A DNA stretch of 35,675 nucleotides from Synechococcales cyanobacterium 340R_concoct_173_sub (lineage in GTDB: Bacteria; Cyanobacteriota; Cyanobacteriia; Leptolyngbyales; Leptolyngbyaceae): assembly GCA_025354065.1 (NCBI GenBank), contig JANXNM010000123.1, forward strand, positions 1 to 35,675, written 5' to 3'. Within the stretch, counting starts at the first letter, position 1; each line of letters begins with the position of its first letter. The position numbers and the translations under genes are program-made. Of this stretch, positions 22,876 to 32,626 are shown piece after piece. Under the pieces are notes generated by a model. That model was not told the origin of the DNA and ran no database searches. It saw only the letters and a program-made list of their open reading frames with translations.

Positions 22876-23685
22876 CTAGAACTCCTCTTTCGCCGGACGC
22901 AACAACCCCGGAACCACCACCGCCAAAACGCCCGCCCCGAAGAATGCGATTACATTTCTAGCTAACGGCAACCAATCCGTCGTCCGAGTCACCACCGGAC
23001 CAACCCCAAATGCAAAGAACAAAATGCCCCATAACGGCGACAGAATTAGCGACCACTGCCAAGAGAAAAACTGACCTTCCTTCCGGGGCTGACCCGCAAA
23101 CCCTGCGACAATTCCGCCAACCGCCGATGAAATGAACGTCAAAATCCATTGCTCTTGCGGCAATCCCGGCACCACACTACAGCCACCCTGACGCAAACAC
23201 AGTTCCAAGGTCTGAATGGTTTGGATAATCGCCTCATCTTCACCATTATCCGCCACAAAAAACTGATTCCCAAAGCGCGTCTGAAGCTCAATCCAAAAGG
23301 TCCGAGATAACAACGGATACAGTTGCTCCCCCACACTAAAATTCAGAATGTTGCCGCCCCGCGCATCCGCCACCAACATCACACTCTTATCGTCCAATCC
23401 CCAAAACTTCTTCACAGCACGCCCCGGAGTCCGATCGAACTGGGTCAACACTCGCAATTTCCAGCCCGTTTCCTCCTCAAATTTCGTCAACTCCGTTCCC
23501 AGACGATCTTCCTGAACCGGGGTTAGTACCCGTGCCAAATCAATAATATTGGTGGGATGATCTGGCAACAAATCTGGATTCTCATAGGCCAGAACCGGGC
23601 TGCACCAGAGAACAAGAGCCGCCAAAACCACACAGCACCCTTTCATCCAGGACTGGGACCATGCAAGAGAAGAAAAAAGTTTCAT
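22876..23685 (-). CDS. TPM-domain protein (Psb32/YgcG-like)
   Basis: About 269 residues from ATG 23685. An N-terminal signal segment (GCCVVLAALVLWCSPVLAY) is followed by the TPM domain: NIIDLARVLTPVQEDRLGTELTKF, then a LDDKSVMLVADARGGNILNF region. Two C-terminal membrane segments follow, around residues 190-265. Synechocystis Psb32 and plant TLP18.3, TPM proteins linked to photosystem II repair, are the nearest remembered relatives; this one may be a paralogue. It is likely exported and membrane-anchored. An earlier start at 23736 is possible but would push the signal segment inward. Confidence 0.75.
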   Translation of the reverse strand: MKLFSSLAWSQSWMKGCCVVLAALVLWCSPVLAYENPDLLPDHPTNIIDLARVLTPVQEDRLGTELTKFEEETGWKLRVLTQFDRTPGRAVKKFWGLDDKSVMLVADARGGNILNFSVGEQLYPLLSRTFWIELQTRFGNQFFVADNGEDEAIIQTIQTLELCLRQGGCSVVPGLPQEQWILTFISSAVGGIVAGFAGQPRKEGQFFSWQWSLILSPLWGILFFAFGVGPVVTRTTDWLPLARNVIAFFGAGVLAVVVPGLLRPAKEEF

Positions 23686-23775
23686 TCGGATAAAGGTCAC
23701 GGGCGAAGGTTTACATTTATTAACAGTGGCTCTCATCTTACGAGGGTCGGTGATTCCCCGTCAACGGATTAACCA

Positions 23776-24153
23776 TCACCGCCGTTTGCGCCCGCCTCTG
23801 GAAAACGATCGCCATGCTGCTGCGATCCCCACGACCAAGCTCTTTGTCCCGACATTTGCCCGCTCCACCTGATACTTCACCTCCGTCAAGCTCTCATCCA
23901 CCTGCTTCACCACATGACTCGCATGTTCTAATCCCTGACTCACATCCTCCGTCAAATCCGAAAGCTCCAGCCCCGTCCTTCGCATCGCTTCTAAAGTTTG
24001 GGGTAGCTCACGAGACAGTAAGTCAAATAGCTTTTGGGCACTTTGAGCCGCCTTGCTCAGATCCTGAAATGCAGGCACCGCTACAATCAACACCGCCGTC
24101 AAACTCATGGCGACCAGACCTAACGAGAGTCCTAACCAAAAAAGCGGCTCCAT
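23776..24153 (-). CDS. DUF948-type membrane protein
   Basis: 125 residues: one N-terminal membrane helix (FWLGLSLGLVAMSLTAVLIV), then a long helical region (LPQTLEAMRRTGLELSDLTE, then VSQGLEHASHVVKQVDESL) and a basic tail GGRKRR. This is the plan of DUF948 proteins, membrane-tethered helical proteins of unknown role, often found with YtxH proteins as here. Its ATG overlaps the stop of the YtxH-like gene by one base, so the pair is co-translated. Confidence 0.75.
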   Translation of the reverse strand: MEPLFWLGLSLGLVAMSLTAVLIVAVPAFQDLSKAAQSAQKLFDLLSRELPQTLEAMRRTGLELSDLTEDVSQGLEHASHVVKQVDESLTEVKYQVERANVGTKSLVVGIAAAWRSFSRGGRKRR

Positions 24154-24524
24154 TATTCATCGTCCACAGGGTAAATTGGCGAGGGCGAGGATTTACGATC
24201 GGGAATGGTCGATCGTGGGGCATCTGCTTCCGGTGTCCGTTGACTGACTTCCATACCCGCTTCTACTCCTGCCGCGATCGCCTCCTTAAGCCGAACCAAA
24301 GTATCATCCCACCGCTGGATGGCGTTTTCCGTCAGCCGATCGGTCTGGACCTGAACGACCACCGCCAGATCATCCGCTAGTTCAGGCAGTGCTTCTGCTG
24401 ACTTTTTTAAAATGCGTCGGGTTTCATAGCCGGGACGCGGTGCCACCAATAGCCCAGCGATCGCCCCCGCCGCCGCACCAAATAGAATTCCACTTAATAA
24501 ACGACCAGAACGGTTGTTGGACAT
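24153..24524 (-). CDS. YtxH-like protein
   Basis: 123 residues beginning with a glycine/alanine-rich membrane segment GILFGAAAGAIAGLLVAPRPG followed by ETRRILKKSAE, the typical start of YtxH/general-stress proteins. A helical middle and a Pro/Ser-rich acidic tail follow. Function is unknown; envelope or stress roles are suggested for the family. It is first in a two-gene operon with the DUF948 gene. Confidence 0.75.
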   Translation of the reverse strand: MSNNRSGRLLSGILFGAAAGAIAGLLVAPRPGYETRRILKKSAEALPELADDLAVVVQVQTDRLTENAIQRWDDTLVRLKEAIAAGVEAGMEVSQRTPEADAPRSTIPDRKSSPSPIYPVDDE

Positions 24525-24580
24525 AGAAAATTACGCCGTTACATTATCGATTCTTACTAATCTTATCGTACTCGCCCTAA

Positions 24581-24946
24581 TCATCGGATGCGCCGGGACA
24601 TCGGTTTCTGACGATCGCTCCTAGGAAGTGGATTCAATCGCTTTATTTGCGACCAACGACGCTGTACACCATAGATTGTAGTTAGGAGTGAAGTCAAAAG
24701 CTGAAAGGCCGGGATTAATTGGAATTGCAATGACTGATAAAGCTGCTGATAGTGCGTTTGAAGCTCAACGAACGACGAATTTTGAATAGGGATTAGGCCA
24801 TTTTGAAATGATCGCGCAGATCGCATTAAACTTTCGTTCAGCCGAATCAACGATCGTCGCCATTGCACGATTTGCGCTGCGGTCCAGAGGCAAAGTAGGC
24901 AGAGAGAACAATTGAATGTAATAACAAAAATAACAATAGACGGCAT
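24581..24946 (-). CDS. Small membrane-anchored hypothetical protein
   Basis: 121 residues: a single N-terminal membrane helix (IVIFVITFNCSLCLLCLWTA), then an amphipathic helical region (QIVQWRRSLIRLNESLMRSA) and a strongly basic tail RSDRQKPMSRRIR. I do not recognise the family, but it follows the same anchor-plus-helix plan as the two genes that follow it on the same strand (56 bases away), so the three may function together at the membrane. The direct repeat ACTATAAAAA occurs twice just upstream (about 24952-24970). Confidence 0.65.
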   Translation of the reverse strand: MPSIVIFVITFNCSLCLLCLWTAAQIVQWRRSLIRLNESLMRSARSFQNGLIPIQNSSFVELQTHYQQLYQSLQFQLIPAFQLLTSLLTTIYGVQRRWSQIKRLNPLPRSDRQKPMSRRIR

Positions 24947-25190
24947 AAGACTATAAAAAACTATAAAAAATACGTAGCACCATTAAATTACCAAGCAATT
25001 CAACGATCGCAAACCTAAGGAATCATGTCTTATCTATCGCCTTAACACCTCCAATCTTATCGTGATCCCGTTGAATTTGTTACCCCGTTCATCAAGCATT
25101 GAGCTATGGTTATGCAATGCAAGCTCAGAAACCGTAATAATAATAATTTTTACAGATTAAATCCACATTTGACTGATTTAGGTGATTCGT

Positions 25191-25379
25191 ATGTTTGATT
25201 CAAAGTCTGCAATTTCTGTGCCCAGAACGATTCAAGAAGTTTCGGAAGCTGTTCGTCTATTTAAATCTCGTGAATGGAGTCAGGAGGAACTCTATGAACG
25301 TTGGCAAGCTATTCGATCGGCAACTCTAAACCTGTCTGATCTAGAACTAGATAGGGTTTCGGGCGGAGATAGTTATTAA
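25191..25379 (+). CDS. Small peptide with double-glycine leader-like C-terminus
   Basis: 62 residues from ATG 25191; GTG 25182 is also in frame. AGGTG lies 7-11 bases upstream of the ATG. The body is helical (TIQEVSEAVRLFKSREWSQEEL) and the end is LSDLELDRVSGGDSY. LSD.EL..VSGG is the double-glycine cleavage motif of leaders processed by C39-peptidase ABC exporters, yet only three residues (DSY) follow GG, so there is no core peptide. It may be a leader-like regulatory protein, a truncated precursor, or coincidence. No exporter or modifying enzyme lies nearby. Confidence 0.6.
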   Translation: MFDSKSAISVPRTIQEVSEAVRLFKSREWSQEELYERWQAIRSATLNLSDLELDRVSGGDSY

Positions 25380-25487
25380 CTACGGGAATACTAGGTAGGG
25401 GAATCCGATCGGATTGGGGTGGATTAAGCGGTGCCGAAATGTCGCAAAATATAGGGCACAAAGGCGTTCCAATCACCCCAATTTACT

Positions 25488-27446
25488 ATGGCAACCGTTC
25501 TAGAACAGGGTAATATCTCGATCCATACCGAGAGTATCTTCCCCATTATCAAAAAGTGGCTGTACTCGGACCATGAAATATTCCTGCGGGAATTGGTCTC
25601 GAATGCTGTTGACGCGATGAAGAAGCTGAGCATGGTGTCCCGGTCTGGCGAATATGCGGACGATGCTGGAGACATGGAAATTACGATCACAATTGATAAG
25701 AATAAAAAAACGCTGTCGATTTCGGATACCGGAATTGGAATGACAGCCGACGAAATCAAAAAATACATTAACCAAGTCGCATTCTCCAGCGCTGAAGAAT
25801 TTGTCCAAAAGTACCAAGCCACTAGTGACGAGCAAATTATTGGTCATTTTGGGCTAGGGTTCTATAGCGCCTTTATGGTGGCTAGCCAAGTCGAAATTGA
25901 AACCCTTTCCTATAAGGCTGACTCCAAGGCTGTTCATTGGTCTTGCGATGGTTCAACTAGCTTTTCGATTTCCGAGTCCGATCGGACCAAACGCGGCACC
26001 ACAATTACCTTAACGCTGCTTGAAGAGGAGAATGAATATCTAGAAGACTATCGCATTCGCACCTTGGTGAAGACCTATTGCGACTTCATGCCATTCCCAA
26101 TCAAATTGGTAGTCCTTGAAGAAGAAGCGGCGACTGAACCCGAACAAATCAACAAACAAGTTGCGGCCTGGAAAGAATCTCCTAGCAATCTGACTGACGA
26201 ACAATATTTGGAGTTCTATCGTTACCTTTATCCTTATCAAGAAGATCCACTGCTTTGGGTTCATTTGAATACAGACTATCCATTTGTTGTGAATGGTATT
26301 TTGTATTTCCCAAAATTGAAGCCAGATGTTGATGTCACGAAAAGTTCGGTCAAACTCTTCTGCAATCAGGTCTTCGTCTCTGACAATTGCGAAGAAGTCA
26401 TTCCCCGCTTCTTGCTGCCCTTGCGTGGTGTGATTGACAGTACTGATATTCCGCTGAATGTATCGAGAAGCTTTTTACAAGCCGATCGGACCGTAACTCA
26501 AATTGGGAACTATATTGCTAAGAAAGTCGGCGATCGCTTAAAAGATCTATATCGTGACGATCGGACTAGCTACATCAAATCTTGGCAAGATCTAGGAACA
26601 TTCGTCAAATTCGGTTCAATGAATGATGACAAATTCAAAAAGCAAATCGAAGACATTGTCCTTTTCCAAACCACATTAAAATCAGCCGATGCGCCAAAGG
26701 TTGAAGTTGAAACCGCAGAGGGGGATGTTTGGAGTAGTGAAAATTCCAGCAATACAGTTGACGGGAAAACTTACACAACATTGAAAGAATACCTCGAACG
26801 TAATAAAGGGACCCAAGAAAATCGGGTGTTTTATTGCAATGATCCGATCGCTCAAGCCACTTATGTAAGTTTGTATCAATCACGCGGCATTGAAGTGTTG
26901 TTCTTGGATTCATTCATTGATAGCCACTTTGCAACCTTCTTAGAGCGGGAATATAGTGAGGTTAAGTTCTCTCGTGTAGATTCGGAGTTGGATGAATCGT
27001 TAATTGAGAAAGACCAAACGGAAGCGATCGATCCAGAAACCAACGATACTTTGAGCGATCGGATTAAAACGCTATTTAATTCTGCTCTGAATAAACCGAA
27101 GTTAACCATTCGGACAGAAGCGATTAAAACTGACAATCCCGGCAGCACTCCTCCCGCTATGGTTCTTCTGCCTGAGGAGCAGCGGCGAATGCAGGAAATG
27201 ATGGCTATGATGCAGCAACAACAAGCACAATTCCCTGAAGAACATGTCTTGCTAATCAATACAGCCCATCCGTTGATTCAAAATCTAGCCACCATGCAAA
27301 AGAGCGATTCGGCTGAATTGGCGGATACCATTTGCGAGCATGTCTATGATTTGGCGTTGATGGCCCAAAAGGGATTTGATGCGGCAGGAATGAAAGCTTT
27401 TGTAGAACGATCGAATCAAGTCTTAACTGAATTGACCACTCGTTAA
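25488..27446 (+). CDS. htpG: Molecular chaperone HtpG (Hsp90 family)
   Basis: A 652-residue cytosolic ATP-dependent chaperone. The GHKL nucleotide pocket has ELVSNAVDAMKKL (Glu/Asn), the lid DTGIGMT, and GHFGLGFYSAFM. The middle domain includes the catalytic-loop Arg region IPLNVSRSFLQAD. The C-terminal dimerisation domain runs to the end, with an MMAMMQQQQAQ stretch. Cyanobacterial HtpG supports heat tolerance and phycobilisome linker stability (family knowledge). No strong Shine-Dalgarno is seen. A clear terminator follows at 27465-27502. Confidence 0.97.
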   Translation: MATVLEQGNISIHTESIFPIIKKWLYSDHEIFLRELVSNAVDAMKKLSMVSRSGEYADDAGDMEITITIDKNKKTLSISDTGIGMTADEIKKYINQVAFSSAEEFVQKYQATSDEQIIGHFGLGFYSAFMVASQVEIETLSYKADSKAVHWSCDGSTSFSISESDRTKRGTTITLTLLEEENEYLEDYRIRTLVKTYCDFMPFPIKLVVLEEEAATEPEQINKQVAAWKESPSNLTDEQYLEFYRYLYPYQEDPLLWVHLNTDYPFVVNGILYFPKLKPDVDVTKSSVKLFCNQVFVSDNCEEVIPRFLLPLRGVIDSTDIPLNVSRSFLQADRTVTQIGNYIAKKVGDRLKDLYRDDRTSYIKSWQDLGTFVKFGSMNDDKFKKQIEDIVLFQTTLKSADAPKVEVETAEGDVWSSENSSNTVDGKTYTTLKEYLERNKGTQENRVFYCNDPIAQATYVSLYQSRGIEVLFLDSFIDSHFATFLEREYSEVKFSRVDSELDESLIEKDQTEAIDPETNDTLSDRIKTLFNSALNKPKLTIRTEAIKTDNPGSTPPAMVLLPEEQRRMQEMMAMMQQQQAQFPEEHVLLINTAHPLIQNLATMQKSDSAELADTICEHVYDLALMAQKGFDAAGMKAFVERSNQVLTELTTR

Positions 27447-27464
27447 TTAATAGTTTGATTTTAT

Positions 27465-27502
27465 AAAAAGGCTGGATATTTTTAGGAATGTTCAGCCTTT
27501 TT
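27465..27502 (+). terminator. Intrinsic terminator of htpG
   Basis: AAAAAGGCTG and CAGCCTTTTT are perfect inverted repeats around an 18-base loop, ending in a T run, 19 bases past the htpG stop. Confidence 0.85.
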
Positions 27503-27574
27503 ACATCGTATAAATATTAGGTATGAACGTTTGCATTTGATCCGATCGTCTGCTTAACAAAGCGTAATCTTTGG

Positions 27575-27603
27575 CCTTAACAATTAAGGACTCGTGATAC
27601 AAT
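27575..27603 (+). promoter_or_regulatory. Probable psbK promoter with palindrome
   Basis: CCTTAACAATTAAGG (27575-27589) is a perfect 6-bp inverted repeat with a 3-base spacer, followed by TACAAT (27598-27603), a good -10 hexamer about 40 bases before psbK. The palindrome covers the place of the -35 element and could be a repressor or activator site. Position is seen; function is inferred. Confidence 0.5.
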
Positions 27604-27644
27604 TTAGGCAGAAATAACCTGCTGTTTGGGAAGGAATAAATACC

Positions 27645-27782
27645 ATGGAAGCAATGATGCTATTGGCAAAGCTGCCTGAAGCCTACGCGATGTTCAATCC
27701 CCTCGTGGATGTCCTCCCGGTCATTCCGGTGTTCTTTTTGCTGCTAGCGTTTGTCTGGCAAGCTTCTGTTGGGTTCCGCTAA
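27645..27782 (+). CDS. psbK: Photosystem II reaction centre protein K
   Basis: A 45-residue precursor too short for usual gene finding. The mature part starts at [20 protein letters not shown] and continues through one thylakoid membrane helix to the end VWQASVGFR. The family marker LPEAY...[10 protein letters not shown] and the end FVWQA.VGF are unmistakable. PsbK sits at the periphery of the photosystem II core near PsbZ and CP43. The short N-terminal presequence (MEAMMLLA) is cleaved. GGAAGGAAT lies about 10 bases before the ATG. A terminator follows, so it is a single-gene unit. Confidence 0.95.
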   Translation: MEAMMLLAKLPEAYAMFNPLVDVLPVIPVFFLLLAFVWQASVGFR

Positions 27783-27810
27783 ATGGTGTCGCCATTCAGT
27801 TGACGGTGAG

Positions 27811-27838
27811 GGACGATCGAATCGATCGTCCTATTTTT
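27811..27838 (+). terminator. Intrinsic terminator of psbK
   Basis: GGACGATCGA and TCGATCGTCC are perfect inverted repeats separated by one base (effective loop larger), followed by TATTTTT, 28 bases beyond the psbK stop. The stem contains CGATCG words, showing HIP1-like sequence recruited into a hairpin. Confidence 0.8.
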
Positions 27839-27918
27839 ATTGAGTTCGTTTCAAGCGTGCGGTGAATTTCGTTACACTGATTCGTTACACTGAAGTACGA
27901 TCGTTGCTGAGGTAAATC

Positions 27919-28764
27919 ATGATTGAACAACTTTTAATCGTCGGCGAATCTCTAATCCTTGACGAATCCGAAATTCCTAATGTCGATCATCTCGTTACCG
28001 AAGATGATGGCCCTGAAGCTTTATTATTGCTTGACGAGTCCCTAATCCCTAACGTCGATCACCTCATCACCGAAGACGATACACCTGTGGATAATTTTGC
28101 CTCCGCCAAACAGCAACGCCTTCTTACTAGCACTCTCTACAGTACTCTTGCCGATGTCATATTTCTAGCCGAAGCCAATGTTGCCATCTATCACACCGTT
28201 AAAAATCCACCGATCGTCCCCGATGTCTTTGTCAGCTTTGATGTCGAAGTCCCAGAAAATTGGCGGGAAAAACAACATCGTTGCTACATGCTCTGGAATT
28301 TTGGTAAACCGCCCGAAATTGCGATCGAGATTGTTTCTAATACTGTCGGTAATGAACTTGGTAAAAAGCTCGCTATTTACGAGAAGATGCGGGTCAGCTA
28401 TTACATTGTTTATGATCCTAGCCACCAAATCAGCCCCGAAAGCTTACGTATTTTTGAACTCAGCGGACGGCGCTACCGTGAGATCGGCAGTCATTGGCTT
28501 GAGCAGGTGAACTTAGGATTAACTCTTTGGGAGGGTGAATTTGAAGGCCGATCGGATAATTGGCTTCGGTGGTGCGATCGAGATAAAAATATTCTCTTAA
28601 CTGGTGATGAACGTGCAGACCAAGAGCAGCTTAAAACTGAAAGAATTCAGCAGGCTGCGATCGCTCAATTCCTTAAGCTAGGACTTACGCCTGAGCAGAT
28701 TGCTGAAACCTTGAGTTTGTCGATCGACGAGATTAATAGAGCAAGCGATTCTATTGTTGAGTAA
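27919..28764 (+). CDS. Uma2-family (DUF820) protein with duplicated N-terminal segment
   Basis: 281 residues. The PD-(D/E)XK-like core has VPDVFVSFDVE, PPEIAIEIVSNTVGNE and YEKMRVSYYIVYDP. The N-terminus contains a near-exact duplication: DESEIPNVDHLVTEDD (15-30) and DESLIPNVDHLITEDD (39-54), 24 residues (72 bases) apart; the second is followed by the usual family words DDTPVDN. The C-terminal tail (QFLKLGLTPEQIAETLSLSI) looks like a small helix-turn-helix or degraded RpnC-like tail often seen in these proteins. Function is unknown. It is convergent with menB. Confidence 0.85.
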   Translation: MIEQLLIVGESLILDESEIPNVDHLVTEDDGPEALLLLDESLIPNVDHLITEDDTPVDNFASAKQQRLLTSTLYSTLADVIFLAEANVAIYHTVKNPPIVPDVFVSFDVEVPENWREKQHRCYMLWNFGKPPEIAIEIVSNTVGNELGKKLAIYEKMRVSYYIVYDPSHQISPESLRIFELSGRRYREIGSHWLEQVNLGLTLWEGEFEGRSDNWLRWCDRDKNILLTGDERADQEQLKTERIQQAAIAQFLKLGLTPEQIAETLSLSIDEINRASDSIVE

Positions 28765-28849
28765 ATGAATTGCAGAAACGTCAAAACGTCTCGTTGTCAG
28801 CCCATCTCCGCTGAAACCTACCATCAAACGTGTTGTCAAATTTTGAATC

Positions 28850-29689
28850 CTACGGCAACCATGGATATTGGCTAAAATCAGGTGGACGCTTTTCGAGAAA
28901 TGCCTTTTTCCCTTCCGCCCCCTCTTGCGTCATGTAATACAACATTGTTGCGTTACCCGCCAATTCTTGAATGCCCGCCTGACCATCACAATCGGCATTA
29001 AAGGCTGACTTAAGACAACGAATTGCGATCGGACTTTTTTCTAATATCTCCTGTGCCCATTGAACCCCTTCTGCTTCCAATTGATCGATCGGCACCACAA
29101 TATTCACCAGCCCCATTTCCAGCGCCGCCGCCGCATCATACTGCCGACATAAATACCAAATCTCCCTTGCCTTCTTTTGCCCCACAACCCGCGCCATATA
29201 GCTCGCGCCAAAGCCTCCATCAAAGCTCCCAACCTTTGGACCTGTTTGGCCAAAAATTGCATTATCAGCCGCTATTGTTAAATCACACAGCAAATGTAAT
29301 ACATGCCCCCCTCCGATCGCATACCCCGCAACCAATGCAATAACAACCTTAGGTATCGATCGAATTAATCGCTGCAAATCCAACACATTCAAACGAGGCA
29401 TTCCCGACTCATCAATATACCCGCCATCCCCGCGTACACTTTGATCACCGCCTGCACAGAATGCATATTTTCCATCAGTATGCGGTCCTGCCCCGGTGAA
29501 TAAAATCACTCCAATGCGAGTATCTTCGCGGGCATTTGAAAATGCTTCGTACAACTCCATTACTGTTTTAGGCCGGAATGCGTTACGTTTGTGAGGCCGA
29601 TTAATTACAATCTTCGCAATGCCATTTGCTTTAAAATATCGAATATCTTCGTAGTCTTTAACGGTTTGCCATTCCATTGTTTTACTCAT
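28850..29689 (-). CDS. menB: 1,4-dihydroxy-2-naphthoyl-CoA synthase
   Basis: A 279-residue crotonase-fold enzyme that closes the second ring in phylloquinone (vitamin K1) synthesis; phylloquinone is the photosystem I electron carrier in cyanobacteria. Marks are [11 protein letters not shown], the oxyanion region [24 protein letters not shown], and [16 protein letters not shown]. The Q-T-G in the last motif and W in [12 protein letters not shown] are those of type I, bicarbonate-dependent MenB. The end FSQYPWLP is typical. No other men gene is in the window. Confidence 0.95.
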   Translation of the reverse strand: MSKTMEWQTVKDYEDIRYFKANGIAKIVINRPHKRNAFRPKTVMELYEAFSNAREDTRIGVILFTGAGPHTDGKYAFCAGGDQSVRGDGGYIDESGMPRLNVLDLQRLIRSIPKVVIALVAGYAIGGGHVLHLLCDLTIAADNAIFGQTGPKVGSFDGGFGASYMARVVGQKKAREIWYLCRQYDAAAALEMGLVNIVVPIDQLEAEGVQWAQEILEKSPIAIRCLKSAFNADCDGQAGIQELAGNATMLYYMTQEGAEGKKAFLEKRPPDFSQYPWLP

Positions 29690-29717
29690 GATTAAAGATT
29701 GTATTGACTACTGAAAT

Positions 29718-30167
29718 TTATGAGTTGAGTTTGTAGGTATATCTCCAATTTTTACGATCGCGCAATTTTGCAATTTTGCCCTGAAAAAATAAATTAATAG
29801 CAGTGCGTGTTCTCACAAAATCTAACATTACAATTGAGCCACTTGGAGCCACAATGTTTTCGTACATCGGACCATACCGTTGTACCCGACTACAGTAAAT
29901 ACCCACGCCTTTAACCGTCAGCAATGCCGGGGTCCATTGGGGAATTGAAGCTGGAATAATAAAAACACCAAAGACTTGATGTCGCCCAAATTTAGGATTG
30001 ACACTTACTTTTTCAGCAGTGACCATAACCGTTTTTCCAGATGAAGTCATGAATGCTTCCGTATCACAATTTGAATCACTATTTTGACCCAATGAATCTG
30101 CCCAAATTAGAACAGTTGCGATCGCTAACACTATAGAAATACTTACCGATCGTTTTTTCAAAGGCAT
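29718..30167 (-). CDS. Secreted or membrane-anchored hypothetical protein
   Basis: 149 residues from ATG 30167 (MPLKKRSVSISIVLAIATVL), which gives a typical signal peptide: basic start, hydrophobic helix, then ADSLGQNS. The mature part has two cysteines (C near 46 and the C in IYCSRVQRYG), possibly a disulfide, and is beta-rich. I do not recognise the family. An earlier start (30203) would lie inside the hairpin after eno, so the shorter one is preferred. It may be read through from eno, which lies upstream on the same strand. Confidence 0.6.
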   Translation of the reverse strand: MPLKKRSVSISIVLAIATVLIWADSLGQNSDSNCDTEAFMTSSGKTVMVTAEKVSVNPKFGRHQVFGVFIIPASIPQWTPALLTVKGVGIYCSRVQRYGPMYENIVAPSGSIVMLDFVRTRTAINLFFQGKIAKLRDRKNWRYTYKLNS

Positions 30168-30189
30168 TAGTTTATTGCAATAGATAAGA

Positions 30190-30226
30190 ATTCCCGCAGC
30201 CATCTTATTAAGAAGACTACGGGAAT
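30190..30226 (-). terminator. Long stem-loop after eno
   Basis: ATTCCCG and CGGGAAT bound a 37-base imperfect palindrome (inner arms TCTTA/TAAGA), about 18 pairs with three mismatches that become G-U or mild on the transcribed strand. It starts 14 bases after the eno stop. No T run follows, so it may protect the eno mRNA 3' end or attenuate rather than fully terminate. Confidence 0.55.
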
Positions 30227-30239
30227 CTCTATTGGAGTT

Positions 30240-31568
<1,329 letters not shown>

Positions 31569-31588
31569 TTAACGCTAGACTTCCATAA

Positions 31589-31611
31589 TCCAACGTTTAG
31601 AATACGTTGGA
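31589..31611. promoter_or_regulatory. Inverted repeat between eno and gloA
   Basis: TCCAACGT and ACGTTGGA are perfect arms around a 7-base spacer in the 135-base divergent promoter region. Dyad symmetry with about 15 bases between arm starts suits a dimeric regulator. No named regulator can be assigned. Confidence 0.5.
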
Positions 31612-31673
31612 ATGACCCGTTAAGGAAGATTTAATCCGATCGTGAGTAAAATAATTTTTGAAGGTTAAAATTT

Positions 31674-32075
31674 ATGCGGCTATTACACACGATGTTACGC
31701 GTTAAAAATCTAGACCGATCGCTTTCTTTTTACTGCAATCAGCTCGACATGACACTCCTCCGCAAGAAGGATTATCCCGGCGGTGAATTTACGCTGGCGT
31801 TTGTGGGGTACGGCGACGAATCGGAAAACGCGGTTCTAGAACTAACTTACAACTGGGGAAAAGAAGACTATACCCTGGGAGATGCCTACGGACATATTGC
31901 GATCGGTGTAGATGATATTTATGCAACGTGTGCGGAGATCAAGGCCCAGGGCGGAAATGTCACTCGGGAGCCGGGACCGATGAAGCATGGAAAAACGATA
32001 ATCGCGTTTGTGGATGATCCCGACGGCTACAAAGTCGAGTTGATTCAGACGAAGGCTAAATCTAAAGCTGACTAA
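31674..32075 (+). CDS. gloA: Lactoylglutathione lyase (glyoxalase I)
   Basis: 133 residues; converts the methylglyoxal-glutathione hemithioacetal to lactoylglutathione. The four metal ligands of the Ni-type enzyme are present: H5, E56, H74 and E122. Typical words are [31 protein letters not shown] and [11 protein letters not shown]. The partner hydrolase is not in the window. Placement opposite eno suggests shared carbon-flux control through the inverted repeat, which is inference. Confidence 0.95.
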   Translation: MRLLHTMLRVKNLDRSLSFYCNQLDMTLLRKKDYPGGEFTLAFVGYGDESENAVLELTYNWGKEDYTLGDAYGHIAIGVDDIYATCAEIKAQGGNVTREPGPMKHGKTIIAFVDDPDGYKVELIQTKAKSKAD

Positions 32076-32123
32076 GCCGTTTTTGGGCTGAGGATTTGTG
32101 GGGGTTTCCTATCAATCCTCTTC

Positions 32124-32462
32124 CTATAAATCGTCTAACGACGCGCCAAAAACTTCATCTTCTAATTCCATACGTTGCTCCATCTGTCGCAGAAAATAGC
32201 CCGTCAACATTGCTGAAGCCAACAACCCGGCCAAATTCTCACGATCGGTCGTTACTCGGACATTGAACCCTTCACTGGGCAATACACCCAACAGACCTTG
32301 CACATTGTGGGACACAATCTGTTTGGCCTGAGAACTGACGGACCTAGCCACTCGATCCAAGACTTCTGGCGATTGAAGTTGTAAATACTTCAGTAATGAA
32401 TTTGTATCCATCGCCTCCACATCACTCCGCAGAAAATTTGCATTGTCTGAATTAAATGACAT
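32124..32462 (-). CDS. DUF760 protein
   Basis: 112 residues with the DUF760 wording LLKYLQLQSPEVLDRVARSV, VSHNVQGLLGVLP and RENLAGLLASAMLTGYFLR. This small helical family is found in cyanobacteria and plastids and has no established biochemical role. Three 14-base tandem repeats lie 32-73 bases before its start, where regulators would bind. Confidence 0.85.
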   Translation of the reverse strand: MSFNSDNANFLRSDVEAMDTNSLLKYLQLQSPEVLDRVARSVSSQAKQIVSHNVQGLLGVLPSEGFNVRVTTDRENLAGLLASAMLTGYFLRQMEQRMELEDEVFGASLDDL

Positions 32463-32493
32463 TAGACCTTATCCAAGACAGTAAACAACACGG

Positions 32494-32535
32494 TTAAAAC
32501 GCCATCATTAAAACGACGTAGTTGAAACGACATTG
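32494..32535. repeat. Three tandem 14-mers upstream of DUF760
   Basis: TTAAAACGCCATCA, TTAAAACGACGTAG, TTGAAACGACATTG run head to tail with a conserved TTRAAACG core. Fourteen-base phasing is not a full helical turn multiple, but direct repeats in a promoter suggest a regulator binding array. Confidence 0.6.
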
Positions 32536-32626
32536 TACCCAATCTCTGCACGAATTACAGGCTGATCTCTGACAGGTTGGTACGGTTTTCATCAGTTCCG
32601 ACCGATCGAACCCACATCTAGCTTCA

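Noticed and set aside
23814..24380. 188-codon plus-strand frame opposite the DUF948/YtxH genes
   Set aside because: Proline/serine-rich reading antisense to two well-supported genes; typical shadow frame.
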